Counted from the stretch's first letter, positions 8,593 through 17,951 are shown. The stretch is 62,375 nucleotides of DNA from Deinococcus marmoris (GCF_001949125.1 NZ_MSTI01000156.1:1-62375); one strand, 5' to 3'. Translations and numbers: made by a program. The notes: generated by a model from the letters alone, not told the origin.

Positions 8593-9516
8593 TTGGACGC
8601 ACCCGAAACGAGAATCGAGCTGGCCGATGAGCGCCTGCGGCCACTGCTGAGAGAGGGAGCCACGTTGGAGCGGCTGTGGACCGGGGCCACCTGGGGCGAG
8701 GGGCCGGTCTGTCTGCGGGATGGCCGTCTGGTCTGGAGCGATATTCCCGGCAACCGTCTGCTGGTCTGGCAGGAGGGCCGGGGCGTGCAGGAGTACCTGA
8801 ACCCCTCGCACTTCCAGAACGGCCACACACTGGACCACGAAGGCCGCATCGTCGGCTGCTCGCATGGTGAGCGGGCCATCGTCCGGCAGGAATATGACGG
8901 GAACTGGAAGGTGCTGGTGAATGAATACCAGGGCAAGCACCTCAACAGTCCCAACGACGTGGTGGTGGCGCGTGACGGCAGCATCTGGTTTACCGATCCG
9001 CCCTACGGGCTAATCCAGCCGCATGAAGGCTACGGCGGCACACAGGAGCAGCCGGGGCAGGAGGTCTACCGCTTTGACCCGGAAACTGGAGATATTCGGG
9101 TGGTGGTAAGAGGGATGATCTGTCCCAATGGACTGGCCTTTAGCCCGGACGAATCGGTGCTATACGTGGGCGATACGGCGGGCACCCACCCCGCTGAAAC
9201 CTACTGGCCCGAGCGGCACCACCACATCATGGCCCACGACATGGTGGACGGTCAGGCGACGAATGCCCGCCTGTTTGCTGAGGTCTCGCCGGGCTTTCCC
9301 GACGGTTTCCGGGTGGACGTTCACGGCAATGTCTGGACCAGCAGCGGCAGCGGCGTGCAGGTCTTCGCGCCGGATGGCACCCGCCTTGGCGAGATCAATG
9401 TGCCGGAGGCCATCGGCAACCTGACCTTCGGAGGGCCGGACGGTTCCACCCTCTTCATGGCTGCCAGTACCAGCCTCTACCGCATCGAATTGAACGTGCG
9501 CGGCGCGACGGCCTGA
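8593..9516 (+). CDS. SMP-30/gluconolactonase family protein
   Basis: This 307-residue six-bladed beta-propeller hydrolase has the metal-site residues of the family: Glu in WGEGPVCL, Asn in LNSPNDVVVARDGSIWFTD, Asn in CPNGLAFSPD and Asp in DGFRVDVHGNVW. It probably hydrolyses gluconolactone or a related sugar lactone to the free acid that the rest of the cluster handles. The start is a TTG at 8593 with GGGGAGGA upstream, 2 bp after the cupin stop. It is the last gene of the operon that begins at 1381. Confidence 0.9.
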   Translation: MDAPETRIELADERLRPLLREGATLERLWTGATWGEGPVCLRDGRLVWSDIPGNRLLVWQEGRGVQEYLNPSHFQNGHTLDHEGRIVGCSHGERAIVRQEYDGNWKVLVNEYQGKHLNSPNDVVVARDGSIWFTDPPYGLIQPHEGYGGTQEQPGQEVYRFDPETGDIRVVVRGMICPNGLAFSPDESVLYVGDTAGTHPAETYWPERHHHIMAHDMVDGQATNARLFAEVSPGFPDGFRVDVHGNVWTSSGSGVQVFAPDGTRLGEINVPEAIGNLTFGGPDGSTLFMAASTSLYRIELNVRGATA

Positions 9517-9577
9517 GCGGGCTGTCAGTCCAGTGCTGATAACGGGAACTTTCTGCAGAGGATCTGACAGGCCGCTC
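9515..9577 (+). terminator. inverted repeat after the sugar acid operon
   Basis: GAGCGG-g-CTGTCAG at 9516-9528 pairs with CTGACAG-g-CCGCTC at 9564-9577 across a loop of about 35 bases. It starts at the stop codon of the lactonase gene. There is no T-run, so if it terminates transcription it is not a classical intrinsic terminator. It could instead protect the mRNA 3' end. Confidence 0.35.
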
Positions 9578-9644
9578 GGTGGTCTGGCTGCTGGCGTCCC
9601 CATGCCTGCGTTTAACCGCTCGCCACAGCCACTGGCAGAACTGA

Positions 9645-9715
9645 TACGGACGCCGTCTATTTCGTGCAGGAATCGGCGCTATCCCGATTTGTACACGAAA
9701 CAAACGGAATCCGTA
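9645..9715. repeat. short MITE-like element, TACGG...CCGTA, copy 1
   Basis: A 71-bp element begins TACGGACGCCGTC and ends ACGGAATCCGTA. It is flanked on both sides by TGA (9642-9644 and 9716-9718), a 3-bp TNA target duplication. The interior is a hairpin: TTTCGTG pairs with CACGAAA and AATCGG pairs with CCGATT. The AATCGG/CCGATT core also occurs in the longer copies at 58813 and 60015. A further end-like sequence (GGAATCCGTATCAG) follows at 9726-9739. The remainder of 9719-9922 has no gene that I can support. Confidence 0.7.
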
Positions 9716-9922
9716 TGAAAGGAGTGGAATCCGTATCAGCAATGGTTCGAACAGTTGCCAAATTTGAGGGATGATCACGCGATCAACACGAGATTTTTAG
9801 CTGCTTCCCAATTGTAGGGATGGGTATGGCTCGTACCGCGAGAGGTTGGAGGAGGAAGCTGGCATGGCCGCCCACAACCACTTTCCAACTATTGTCACCA
9901 GAGCGTAGCCAAAAGCGTCCGG

Positions 9923-11356
9923 TAACTGCTCAGCAGGGGGACTTGCAGTGCGGAAGTGAGTAGAGTAAGTGCATCAAAGACGCCGCCTGTCCCAATTGCC
10001 TCATTCTTCAAGCTCGCCTTGAAAAGCTTGAGCTGCGATTAGCGACTCTCGAAGCTCGCCTGGCCGCCACAAGCCAAACATCGAGCCAACCGCCCAGCAA
10101 GGACAAACCGTGGGTGCCAAAGAGTGAGCGCCAGAAGAGCAACCGCTCTTCTGGCGGATAACACGGCCATGTGGGCAAAACTCTGAAGATGAGTGAGCAT
10201 CCTGATGAAATCAGGACGCTCCCGATCACTGGGCGATGTGGCTGTGGGCAGTCCTGGGACACGGTGGCCGTCAGTGATCTTCTGGCCCGTCAAGTCCATG
10301 ACCTGCCGGAAGTGCAGCTCCACGTCACGGAATATCAGGCCGAGGTCAAAGTCTGTCCACACTGCCATCACCGTGAACAGGCCGCTTTTCCCGCAGATGT
10401 TCCCGGTCAGGTCCAATATGGGCCGCGCTTCCACGCCATGACCACGTATCTGAACGTGATGCACGCCGTACCACAGAGGGCGCACCGCAGAGGTGATGGA
10501 TGCGCTCTGTGGAGCGCGTCCATCGGGCGGCACCATCATGCTCAATCTGTACCTGGCATCCCGGCGACTCGAGGGCTTTGAAGAGCAACTGAAGACGGCG
10601 CTCACTGCACAGAACACGCTGCATGCGGATGAAACGGGCAGCAAGGTGAACGGCAGATTGGCCTGGCTGCATTCCGTCAGCAACGCCGAATTCACACTGT
10701 ACGGCCAGCATGAACGTCGGGGCTATGCGGCTATCTCAGCGATGGGTGTGCTCACCCAGTTTGAGGGCGCCTCAAGTTCACGACGCCTGGAACACGTATT
10801 TCCAGCTTCCCGGTCAACATGCCCTGTGTAATGCCCACCTGCTGCGGGAATTGCGCGCCCTGGACGAGCATCTTGGGCAGGGCTGGGCGGGTGAACTGCG
10901 CACTGCATTGCAAGAGGTCTACCACCAGCACAAGGCTGCGACATTGACCGATGCAGGCAAAGAAGCGTTCTACGAACGCTTTGATGCCTTGTTGTTGGAA
11001 GGACTGGAGGCCAATTCGGCTGCGCCCCCAGCGTCAGGTCGCCCAGGGAAACCCAGGCAAACGAAGGGCCGAAATTTGGCCCTACGGTGTCAGAAGCACC
11101 GGAATGCGGTGCTTCTGTTTCTTGAGCATGAGGATGTCCCCTTTGACAATAATCAGGCAGAGCGGGATATCCGGATGTTTTGCATCAAACGCAAAGTGTC
11201 CGGTGGCTTTCGTTCCCTGGTGGGCGGAGCGGCATTCTGCCGGATTCGTAGCTATGTCTCTACACTTCGCAAGCAGGCCATGAATGTTTGGCAGGGCCTC
11301 GTCAGTGTCTTTCGCGGTGACATCCTGACGCCCGACTTCTCGCGCTGAGTAGTTAC
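9923..11356 (+). mobile_element. decayed IS66-family element with target duplication
   Basis: A 1434-bp element with inverted ends: GTAACTGCTCAGC at the left and the complement of GTAACTACTCAGC at the right. It is flanked by AGCGTCCG (9915-9922) and CGCGTCCG (11357-11364), an 8-bp target duplication with one mismatch, the length expected for IS66. It carries only the large DDE transposase gene, and that is broken. It therefore resembles the short IS66 subgroup that lacks the two accessory genes. It lies between the lactonase gene and the 3' end of the MFS gene. Confidence 0.8.
9970..11348 (+). pseudogene. IS66-type transposase, nonsense and frameshift mutated
   Basis: The pieces in order are as follows. 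An N-terminal leucine-zipper-like segment ([15 protein letters not shown]) is followed by SSGG, then a TAA codon (10159-10161) where a Gln is expected in the GGQxGHVGKTL block. A zinc-ribbon region has [13 protein letters not shown]. The frame shifts near 10480 and again near 10770. The DDE parts are recognisable: Asp in LHADETGSKV, Asp in [25 protein letters not shown] (in the next frame), and Glu in [11 protein letters not shown]. No intact start was found. At least three disabling changes mean that the element can only move with help from another copy. Confidence 0.85.
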
Positions 11357-11373
11357 CGCGTCCGAACCATTGG

Positions 11374-12624
11374 TCAGGCCCCCGTCGCTTGCGGCCTCTC
11401 CTCCCGCCGGGCCAGCCAGACGGCCAGCAGCAGCAGCACAGCACACAGCGCGGCGATCAGCACGAACAGGCTGCGCGGTGAGGCGGCAAACAATGCCCCG
11501 GCCAGACCCGCCGCTGGAATGGCGCACAGCAGAGTCAGGGTCTGCACTGCCGAAAACAGATCAGCCGTGCCGTTCTGTGGCAGGCGGCTGAACAGGGCAG
11601 CGTCGCGGTAGGTCAGCGTCAGGAAGGTCACGCCGCCCAGCAGGCCCACTGCCGCCAGCATGGCCGCTGTGTTTCCTGCCGGAACAAACAACAGCGCCAC
11701 CGCGCCGATCAGCCCCAGCGCGCGGACCACCATCAGCGTGCGGCCCAGCGGCAGCCTTGAGAGCCGGGGCAGGGCCACGCCGTAGAGCAGCAGGGTCACG
11801 AAGGCGGCCACGAACGGCACGAAGGACAGCGTCTGGGCACTGAAATTCAGCGTCTGTTGAAGGAAGAGAATCTGAAACAGGCTGAGCTGCTCGATGAACA
11901 CAGTCAGCAGGTAGAAGATGGTGATGCCCATCAGGCCGGGATGACCGCGCATGCCCGCCACCAGTCCCAGGGTGTGGCGCACGCTCTGGCTCAGGCCCAG
12001 TTCGCGGTGCTGCGCCATTGCGGCCACGCCGCTGCGGGTTTCATCGGTGATCGCGTTGCGCCACAGGAACATGACGGTCATGCCGACGCCGCCCAGGATG
12101 TAAAAGCCGCGCATGGTGGCCGTCACGCCATGCTGCGCGATCACCAGCCCCACCAGCGGCGTCAGCAGGCCGCAGACCGTCACGATCAGGTTGATGATGC
12201 CGAAGACGCGCGCCCGTTGCCATTCCTCGACGTCCTCGATCAGCAGCAGGCTCCACGAGACCGTCACGATGCGCCCGCTGGCGGCCAGCACGGCAGCCAG
12301 GGCAAAAGCAGCAAACGACTGGGCGAAGGCCCACACGAACATGGGCACCGTCCACGAGATCAGGTCGCCGATCAAGGTGGTGCGTTTGCGGCCCACGCGG
12401 TTGGTGATCGGTGCGGCCACCGCCTGAAACAGAAACGACAGTGCCAATGTCATCGAGCCGAGCAGTCCGATCTGCGTGCTGGATAGGCCCACGCTGCTCA
12501 TGTACAGCGGCGCGTAATACAGCACCACCACACCGAAGACGCCCCACAGCGGCTCCATCAGAATGGCGTTACGGGCGTTGCGTGGCAGCCCAGCCAGCGC
12601 CTGAAGCTGCAAGCCTCTAGCCAA
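11374..12624 (-). CDS. MFS transporter
   Basis: This 416-residue integral membrane protein has about twelve hydrophobic helices. The major facilitator loop between helices 2 and 3 appears as NRVGRKRTTLIGD (residues about 74-86). The substrate cannot be read from the sequence. The start shown is a TTG at 12624, chosen because homologous-looking sequence (LPRNARNAILMEPLWG) precedes the first ATG, which is at 12558. Neither start has a strong ribosome binding site. The gene reads towards the IS66 remnant, whose right end lies 17 bp beyond the stop, and it is divergent from the polyketide synthase gene. Confidence 0.87.
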   Translation of the reverse strand: MARGLQLQALAGLPRNARNAILMEPLWGVFGVVVLYYAPLYMSSVGLSSTQIGLLGSMTLALSFLFQAVAAPITNRVGRKRTTLIGDLISWTVPMFVWAFAQSFAAFALAAVLAASGRIVTVSWSLLLIEDVEEWQRARVFGIINLIVTVCGLLTPLVGLVIAQHGVTATMRGFYILGGVGMTVMFLWRNAITDETRSGVAAMAQHRELGLSQSVRHTLGLVAGMRGHPGLMGITIFYLLTVFIEQLSLFQILFLQQTLNFSAQTLSFVPFVAAFVTLLLYGVALPRLSRLPLGRTLMVVRALGLIGAVALLFVPAGNTAAMLAAVGLLGGVTFLTLTYRDAALFSRLPQNGTADLFSAVQTLTLLCAIPAAGLAGALFAASPRSLFVLIAALCAVLLLLAVWLARREERPQATGA

Positions 12625-13004
12625 GGTGGGGGGCGCTCGGAAGGAAGGGCAGCGGGGAAGTATTCACGGCCAGATTTTACCTCTGATCCGGGACTGCCTT
12701 CTGGTCTCAAAGTTCTGGAAGGTTGTGTCCCTCCTCTTCCCCACCAGCGTATCTGACAGATGGGAACCTGCTTGCCGTCCAGGCGTGCGAATCCTGGCAG
12801 ACAGAGGTGGTGGATGGACTGGAAGTCTTCTGCCCAAAGCCGAGGCTCAGACTGTGCAGGTCAATGCCTGTACAGATCGATAGTGACGGTATTTTCCACC
12901 GCTCGATCACTTCTGGGGGCGGATGTCCCGAATATGCCCTTACTGTTGCTCAATCCTTGTGCAATTCCCCCACTCAGGGTCAGCTTCAACCTCTAGGCTG
13001 GGCC
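12625..13004. other. intergenic region between MFS and polyketide synthase genes
   Basis: This 380-bp divergent region has no gene that I can support. Several short open stretches on both strands look like neither a known protein nor a coding bias. Close to the polyketide synthase start, TAGGCT (12994-12999) has the TANNNT form of a -10 box and would give a transcript beginning at or near the ATG at 13005. Confidence 0.4.
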
Positions 13005-14186
13005 ATGCCCGTCTACCTTCATAACATCGCTCTGGCGCTGCCCGAGACCGCCTACCCCCAGTCGGTCATCCGGGACGTGATCAAGGCGCAGCCGGAACTG
13101 GACCGCCTGGCCAAACGGCTGACCGGGGCCGCCTTCAACGCCTCGGGAATCGATCAGCGCTACAGCGTGGTCAGGGAATTTGCCGATACGGACGGCGAGG
13201 CGGGGCTGTTCTACGATCCGGCCACTGAACGCATGCTCACGCCCACCACCGGGCAGCGCAACATCGTCTACGCGCAGGAAGCCACCAGGCTGTATGTGGA
13301 GGCCGCCCGCAAGGTGCTGGAAGACAGCCCCTTCGAGGCCGCCGACATCACCCACGTCATCACGGTGTCCTGTACGGGCTTTTTTGCGCCGGGGCCGGAT
13401 TACGCCATCGTGCGGGCGCTGGGGCTGGGCGGGGACGTGGGCCGCTACCATGTCGGCTTTATGGGCTGCTACGCGGCCTTTCCCGCGCTGAAGATGGCCA
13501 AGGCGTTCTGTCAGGCGGACCCCGATGCCGCCGTGCTGGTGGTCAGCGCCGAGCTGTGTACCCTGCACATGCGCGCCGCACCGGACCCCGACACCATCAT
13601 CGCCGCCTCGGTGTTCGCGGATGGCTGCGCCGCCGCACTGGTCAGCGCCCGGCCCCTGGCAGCCGGGCAGCGTGCATTGCGGATGGACCACTTCGAGACC
13701 ACCCTGACTCCTCCCGGCGTGGGCGAGGCAGAGATGGCCTGGACCATTGGTGATCAGGGCTACGAGATGGTGCTGAGCAGCTACGTGCCGTCCATTATCG
13801 AGGCGCACATCGAGGGTGCGCTGTCTCCGCTGCTGGACCACGAACCCGCGCTGGCCGACGCCCGGCACGCCGGAGTCGAACACTGGGCCGTCCACCCCGG
13901 CGGGCGCAGCATTCTGGACAAAGTGCAGAGCAGTCTGAAGCTGAGCGATGAACAGATGCGGCCCTCGCGCGAGATTCTGCGGCAGTACGGCAACATGAGC
14001 AGCGCCACGATCCTGTTTATCCTGCGCGATCTGCTGAAGACCGTGCCGGAAGGTGAGCGTGTCTGCGCGATGGCCTTCGGGCCGGGCCTGACCGTGGAAA
14101 TGGGCCTGCTGAGCGGCGCAGTGGGAACGGCTGAGGCTGACCCCGTGCTGGCAGGGCGGCAGGGCGAACTGGCCGGGGTGCGGTGA
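13005..14186 (+). CDS. type III polyketide synthase (chalcone/stilbene synthase family)
   Basis: This 393-residue ketosynthase-like enzyme condenses acyl-CoA starters with malonyl-CoA. The catalytic triad is visible: Cys155 in GFMGCYAA, His297 in AVHPGGRS and Asn330 in RQYGNMSS. The family signature VSCTGFFAPGPDY lies at 121-133. The ATG at 13005 gives a normal length. The open frame extends upstream but without family similarity. No Shine-Dalgarno sequence is evident, and a possible -10 box lies 5 bp upstream, so the mRNA may be leaderless. It heads a four-gene run with methyltransferase, FAD hydroxylase and glycosyltransferase, which implies an alkylresorcinol, alkylpyrone or quinone-like product. 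Actual product unknown. Confidence 0.93.
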   Translation: MPVYLHNIALALPETAYPQSVIRDVIKAQPELDRLAKRLTGAAFNASGIDQRYSVVREFADTDGEAGLFYDPATERMLTPTTGQRNIVYAQEATRLYVEAARKVLEDSPFEAADITHVITVSCTGFFAPGPDYAIVRALGLGGDVGRYHVGFMGCYAAFPALKMAKAFCQADPDAAVLVVSAELCTLHMRAAPDPDTIIAASVFADGCAAALVSARPLAAGQRALRMDHFETTLTPPGVGEAEMAWTIGDQGYEMVLSSYVPSIIEAHIEGALSPLLDHEPALADARHAGVEHWAVHPGGRSILDKVQSSLKLSDEQMRPSREILRQYGNMSSATILFILRDLLKTVPEGERVCAMAFGPGLTVEMGLLSGAVGTAEADPVLAGRQGELAGVR

Positions 14187-14905
14187 TCTCCCCGGCTTCC
14201 TTCTCCATGCGCGAGGTCCAACTGGCCGAACGCATGGACGATCCCCAGTGTGATCTCCAGGAACTCAACCAGACCTACGCGCAGTTTGGCGCAGTCAATG
14301 GACTGGTGGCGGGCTGGCGGCAGGTCTATAGGCAATTCCTGCGCCCCCGGCTCTTGGCCTCGCGCCCGAATACGCTGCTGGACATCGGCTGCGGCGGGGG
14401 TGACGTGCCGCGTGCCCTGGCCCGCTGGGCGGCGCGCGACGGTTTTACCGTGCGGATCACGGCCATCGATGCCGACGCGCGGGCCGTCGCCTTTGCTGGG
14501 GCGCAGCCGCCTGTTTCCGGTCTGCACTTCCGGCAGGCCATGAGCGGTGATCTGGTGCAGGAGGGGCAGCGTTTTGATCTGGTGATCTCCAACCACCTGC
14601 TGCACCATCTGACGGCCCCGGAGCTGGATGCCCTGCTGGCCGACAGTGAGGTGCTGTGTTCTGGTCTGGGTTCCGGTCTGGTGGTCCATAGCGACATCCA
14701 GCGCAGTCCGCTGGCGTATCTGGGCTTCCGGGCCGGGATCGCGCCGCTGTTCCGGGGATCGTTCATTGGTGAGGACGGTCTTCTGTCCATCCGCCGCAGT
14801 TTTACCGCCGCCGAGTTAAGAGGGCTGGCCCCGACGGCCTGGACAGTCAGAACATTGATTCCCTTCCGCAACCTGCTGATGTACGAGGCTCCGGGCCGTG
14901 GCTGA
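14183..14905 (+). CDS. class I SAM-dependent methyltransferase
   Basis: This is a 240-residue Rossmann-fold methyltransferase. Motif I is LLDIGCGGGDVPRAL (residues about 65-79), motif II has an acidic residue in TAIDADARAV, and a post-motif segment reads FDLVISNHLLHHL. It starts with a GTG that overlaps the stop of the polyketide synthase gene (GTGA), so the two are translationally coupled. By position it probably methylates a hydroxyl or ring carbon of the polyketide. It is soluble, unlike the membrane methyltransferases found in some phenolic lipid operons. Confidence 0.9.
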   Translation: MISPASFSMREVQLAERMDDPQCDLQELNQTYAQFGAVNGLVAGWRQVYRQFLRPRLLASRPNTLLDIGCGGGDVPRALARWAARDGFTVRITAIDADARAVAFAGAQPPVSGLHFRQAMSGDLVQEGQRFDLVISNHLLHHLTAPELDALLADSEVLCSGLGSGLVVHSDIQRSPLAYLGFRAGIAPLFRGSFIGEDGLLSIRRSFTAAELRGLAPTAWTVRTLIPFRNLLMYEAPGRG

Positions 14906-16061
14906 GCCGATGCTGGACGTGCTGATTGTCGGAGGCGGTCCAGTCGGGCTGTTCCTAGGCTCTCTGCTGGCAAAACGTGGTCTGAGCTTCCGCGTGCTGG
15001 AACGGCGAGACTCTCCAGGGCAGCATTCCCGCGCCATCGGTATTCACCCGCCTGCGCTGGAAGCCTTCCGCGAGGTAGGACTGACTGAACCGCTGCTGGC
15101 GGAGGGCCTGCCGATCACGCGCGGCATGGTCATGGGCGAGAAGGGGCCGCTGGGAGAACTGGGCTTCGGGACGGCCTCAGCGGAGTTTCCATTTATCCTC
15201 TCGTTGCCCCAGCGCGACACCGAGGCCGTTTTACGCCGCCGACTGGCCGAACTCGTGCCCGGCGCTTTCTGTCCTGGCGTGGACGTGCTGGAACTTCGGG
15301 AAGAGGCGGACTGCATGTATGTCACGGCCCGCCAGAACGGCAGACCGCTGGAACTCCGTGCCCGCTACGTCATCGGTGCAGATGGCTGGCGCAGCCGCGT
15401 GCGGGAGGCGCTGGGACTGCCCTTCCCCGGTCACCTCTACCCCGACAAATACCTGATGGGCGACTTTCCCGACACCACACCGCTGGGGCACACGGCGCTG
15501 GTGTCGCTGACGGGAGACGGCGTGGTGGAGTCCTTCCCGCTGCCACGGCAAAGCGGGTCAGAACCGGGGCGACGCTGGGTGGTCCACACCGGAGATCAGC
15601 TTTCGGGGGCTGCCTCTGCCCTGGAGCTGACAGAGATGGTTGCCCGGCGCACTGGCCTGCATGTTCCCGCCGCCGAGTGCCGGATGCTCAGCGCCTTCGA
15701 GGTCCGCCGCCACCGTGCGCCAGGGATGGTGCGCGGGCGAGCCGTGCTGATCGGGGACGCCGCGCATGTGGTCAGCCCGATTGGCGGGCAGGGCATGAAT
15801 CTGGGGTGGCTGGACGCCGCCGCGCTGGCCCCACTGCTGGAGCAGGCCCTGGCGGGCGGGCGCGCAGACTGGCGACACTTTGGGCGCACCCGCCTCCGCT
15901 CCGCCCGAATCGCGGGCCGTCAGGCAGAATTGAATATGGCAGTGGGCCGTCCAGTGGGCGCAAGGGCACAACGCTGGCGCGAACGCCTGATCGAGAAGGT
16001 TCTCCTCTCCCCCACTGCCGAGCCGCTGCTGGCCAGAGCGTTCACGATGCGCTGGCTGTAG
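14898..16061 (+). CDS. FAD-dependent monooxygenase (aromatic hydroxylase type)
   Basis: This is a 387-residue class A flavoprotein hydroxylase. The ADP-binding motif VLIVGGGPVGLFLGSLLA is near residues 8-25. The DG motif reads YVIGADGWRSRVRE, and the second FAD motif reads VLIGDAAHVVSPIGGQGMNLG. It probably hydroxylates the polyketide ring. The start is a GTG at 14898 that overlaps the methyltransferase stop by 8 bp. The order synthase, methyltransferase, flavin hydroxylase mirrors known phenolic lipid operons, which is the basis for the pathway assignment. Confidence 0.91.
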   Translation: MAEPMLDVLIVGGGPVGLFLGSLLAKRGLSFRVLERRDSPGQHSRAIGIHPPALEAFREVGLTEPLLAEGLPITRGMVMGEKGPLGELGFGTASAEFPFILSLPQRDTEAVLRRRLAELVPGAFCPGVDVLELREEADCMYVTARQNGRPLELRARYVIGADGWRSRVREALGLPFPGHLYPDKYLMGDFPDTTPLGHTALVSLTGDGVVESFPLPRQSGSEPGRRWVVHTGDQLSGAASALELTEMVARRTGLHVPAAECRMLSAFEVRRHRAPGMVRGRAVLIGDAAHVVSPIGGQGMNLGWLDAAALAPLLEQALAGGRADWRHFGRTRLRSARIAGRQAELNMAVGRPVGARAQRWRERLIEKVLLSPTAEPLLARAFTMRWL

Positions 16062-16114
16062 AGTGTGAAAAATGGTCACATTGGATACAGATTGATGTTG
16101 GACATAGATTCGGG

Positions 16115-17437
16115 GTGGCTTCTCTGTGCGCAAATCCGTGCGCGAGGTCCCCTCTGTCCCGCATCCTGATCGCCTCGCAGCCCATCGCCGGGCATGTTCT
16201 GCCGTTGCTGCCCATCGTGCGGGAACTGGCGAGGCGCGGGCATGCCGTGCGCTGGTACACCGGGCGCAGGTACGCGGCACAGGTGGAGGCGGCAGGGGCC
16301 GAATTTCTACCCTTCGTCCACGCCCGCGATTTCGACGATGCCGATTTCGGGGCCACTTTCCCTCAGCGCAATCTGCGGCGCGGTCTGCGGCAGTTGCAAT
16401 ACGACGTGCAACAGATCTTCGTGGGCGGGATAGAGGGCAACATGCACGATCTGCGGCAGATTCAGCGGGACTGGCCCGCCGACGCCGTGCTGGCCGATCA
16501 GACGCTGGTGGCGGCGCTGCTGCACGCAGAGGTGGGTGGGCCACCCTGCGCGCTGCTGGGCGTCTTGCCGCTGGGCATCCAGAGCCGCGACACCGCGCCG
16601 TTCGGGCTGGGGCTACCTCCTTCTGCCACGCCCGCAGGCCGGATCAGAAACCGCGCCCTGCACTGGCTGACGCAGCAGATCGTCTTTGGCGCGGCGTCGC
16701 ACGATTTGGCGGCAGCCTGCGGGCGCATGGGCGTGCGGCCCCGGCCCTTCGCCCTGCCGCCCTCGCCCCACCTGATGCTTCAGCCCACCGTCCCCGGCTT
16801 CGAGTACCCACAAAGCGATCTGCCGCGCACCCTGCATTTCATCGGTCCAATCACGCCGCCTGTTCCGGCGCAGATGAACCTGCCCGCGTGGTGGCCGGAC
16901 GTTCTGGAAGCAAAACGCCCAGTGGTGCTGGTGACCCAGGGCACCCTCGCCACCGATCCGCGTGAGCTGATCCTGCCCACCCTGAAGGCGCTGGAAAATG
17001 AGGACGTGCTGGTCATCGCGGCGGGCGCGGGTGGTCTGGACAGCCTGCCTGCCAACGCCCGTGCAGCGGCCTTCGTTCCTTTCGCGGCGCTGCTGCCACA
17101 CGTCTCGGTGTACGTGACCAATGGTGGCTACGGCGGCGTGCAGTCGGCGCTAGCGCACGGTGTCCCGGTGGTGGTGGCGGGCGGCAGCGAGGACAAGACG
17201 GAGGTGGCGGGCCGCGTGGCGTACGCGGGGGTAGGCCTGAATTTACGAACGGCCCGCCCCACGCCCGAGCGCATTCGCCGGGCGGTGCTGGGCCTGCTGG
17301 GCGACAGCTCCCAGCGGCAGCGGGCGCAGACGCTGGGAGCCGAGATGCGCCTGCACGACGCGCCGAACGAGGCCGCGACGCTGGTGGAACAGTTGGCGCG
17401 GACAGGGCGGGCGGTGAAACGGACAATCAGCCTCTGA
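16115..17437 (+). CDS. UGT/MGT-type glycosyltransferase
   Basis: This glycosyltransferase of about 440 residues has the GT-B fold and belongs to family 1. The N-terminal SRILIASQPIAGHVLPLLPI is the acceptor-domain strand and loop. The C-terminal half holds the nucleotide-sugar site (TQGTLATD, FVPFAALLPHVSVYVTNGG, GVPVVVAGGSEDKTE). The start is uncertain. I chose the GTG at 16115, shortly before the conserved strand, although no convincing ribosome binding site precedes it. The frame is open further upstream only over the preceding gene. It lies 53 bp after the hydroxylase gene and converges with the acyltransferase-like gene with an 11-bp overlap. It probably glycosylates the polyketide or a carotenoid. 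Confidence 0.87.
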   Translation: MASLCANPCARSPLSRILIASQPIAGHVLPLLPIVRELARRGHAVRWYTGRRYAAQVEAAGAEFLPFVHARDFDDADFGATFPQRNLRRGLRQLQYDVQQIFVGGIEGNMHDLRQIQRDWPADAVLADQTLVAALLHAEVGGPPCALLGVLPLGIQSRDTAPFGLGLPPSATPAGRIRNRALHWLTQQIVFGAASHDLAAACGRMGVRPRPFALPPSPHLMLQPTVPGFEYPQSDLPRTLHFIGPITPPVPAQMNLPAWWPDVLEAKRPVVLVTQGTLATDPRELILPTLKALENEDVLVIAAGAGGLDSLPANARAAAFVPFAALLPHVSVYVTNGGYGGVQSALAHGVPVVVAGGSEDKTEVAGRVAYAGVGLNLRTARPTPERIRRAVLGLLGDSSQRQRAQTLGAEMRLHDAPNEAATLVEQLARTGRAVKRTISL

Positions 17438-17951
17438 TTTCCAACTGCTGCAACCGCCAGCGCAGGCTTCGTTGCAACATGACCGGGTAGAGGTGGGTGG
17501 GGATGGTGGTCAGCAGCAGCCATCCGGCGGTATCGGCAGCGCGTAATCGCAGCGCGCCCACGGCGAGACCCAGACAGATCAGCGCCAGCAGCAGGTGGCT
17601 GTATTCCGCCTCGCGGGTGGCGTGATCCAGGCGCGCCAGGGATGCGCGCGTGCCGCCGAAGCCGCGCGCACCCCGGCGCAGGCGTTCCCAGCCCACCCAT
17701 CTGAGAATATTCGCAAAGACGGGCGCTCCCAGCCTCCTGTAGAGAGGCACTTCCCAGCCGCCGACGGTAAAAAATGGGCCGCGTAGCACCGGCCTGGTCA
17801 AGGCCAGCAGGTACAACGCCCACCACATCAACAGGACCTGTACCCCCAGCGCGAAGAGCAGGGTGTGAACTCCGACGGCGCGGCCCAGCCCCCAGGCGGC
17901 CAGCGCCACCGCCAGCGCTGCGCCGCCGAGCTTCGCCGGGACGAGCAGCAC
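17427..17951 (-). CDS. membrane protein resembling carotenoid-glycoside acyltransferase (CrtO type)
   Basis: This is a 174-residue protein with four predicted membrane helices. The block WEVPLYRRLGAPVFANILRW, a later acidic REAEYSHLLLALICL and a C-terminal PTHLYPVMLQRSLRWRL resemble glycosyl-diaponeurosporenoate acyltransferases, which esterify the sugar of a glycosylated carotenoid. The similarity is by eye and remote. The start is a GTG 3 bp after the stop of the FtsX-type permease gene, so the two are probably cotranscribed. The facing glycosyltransferase gene strengthens the idea of a glycolipid or carotenoid glycoside product. Confidence 0.72.
   Translation of the reverse strand: MLLVPAKLGGAALAVALAAWGLGRAVGVHTLLFALGVQVLLMWWALYLLALTRPVLRGPFFTVGGWEVPLYRRLGAPVFANILRWVGWERLRRGARGFGGTRASLARLDHATREAEYSHLLLALICLGLAVGALRLRAADTAGWLLLTTIPTHLYPVMLQRSLRWRLQQLEIRG

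Noticed and set aside
12707..12910. Small frames in the gap before the polyketide synthase gene
   Set aside because: They have no known motif and no ribosome binding site, and they overlap on both strands, so a real gene cannot be supported.
15677..16114. N-terminal extension of the glycosyltransferase
   Set aside because: It overlaps the FAD hydroxylase gene in another frame and has no glycosyltransferase similarity.
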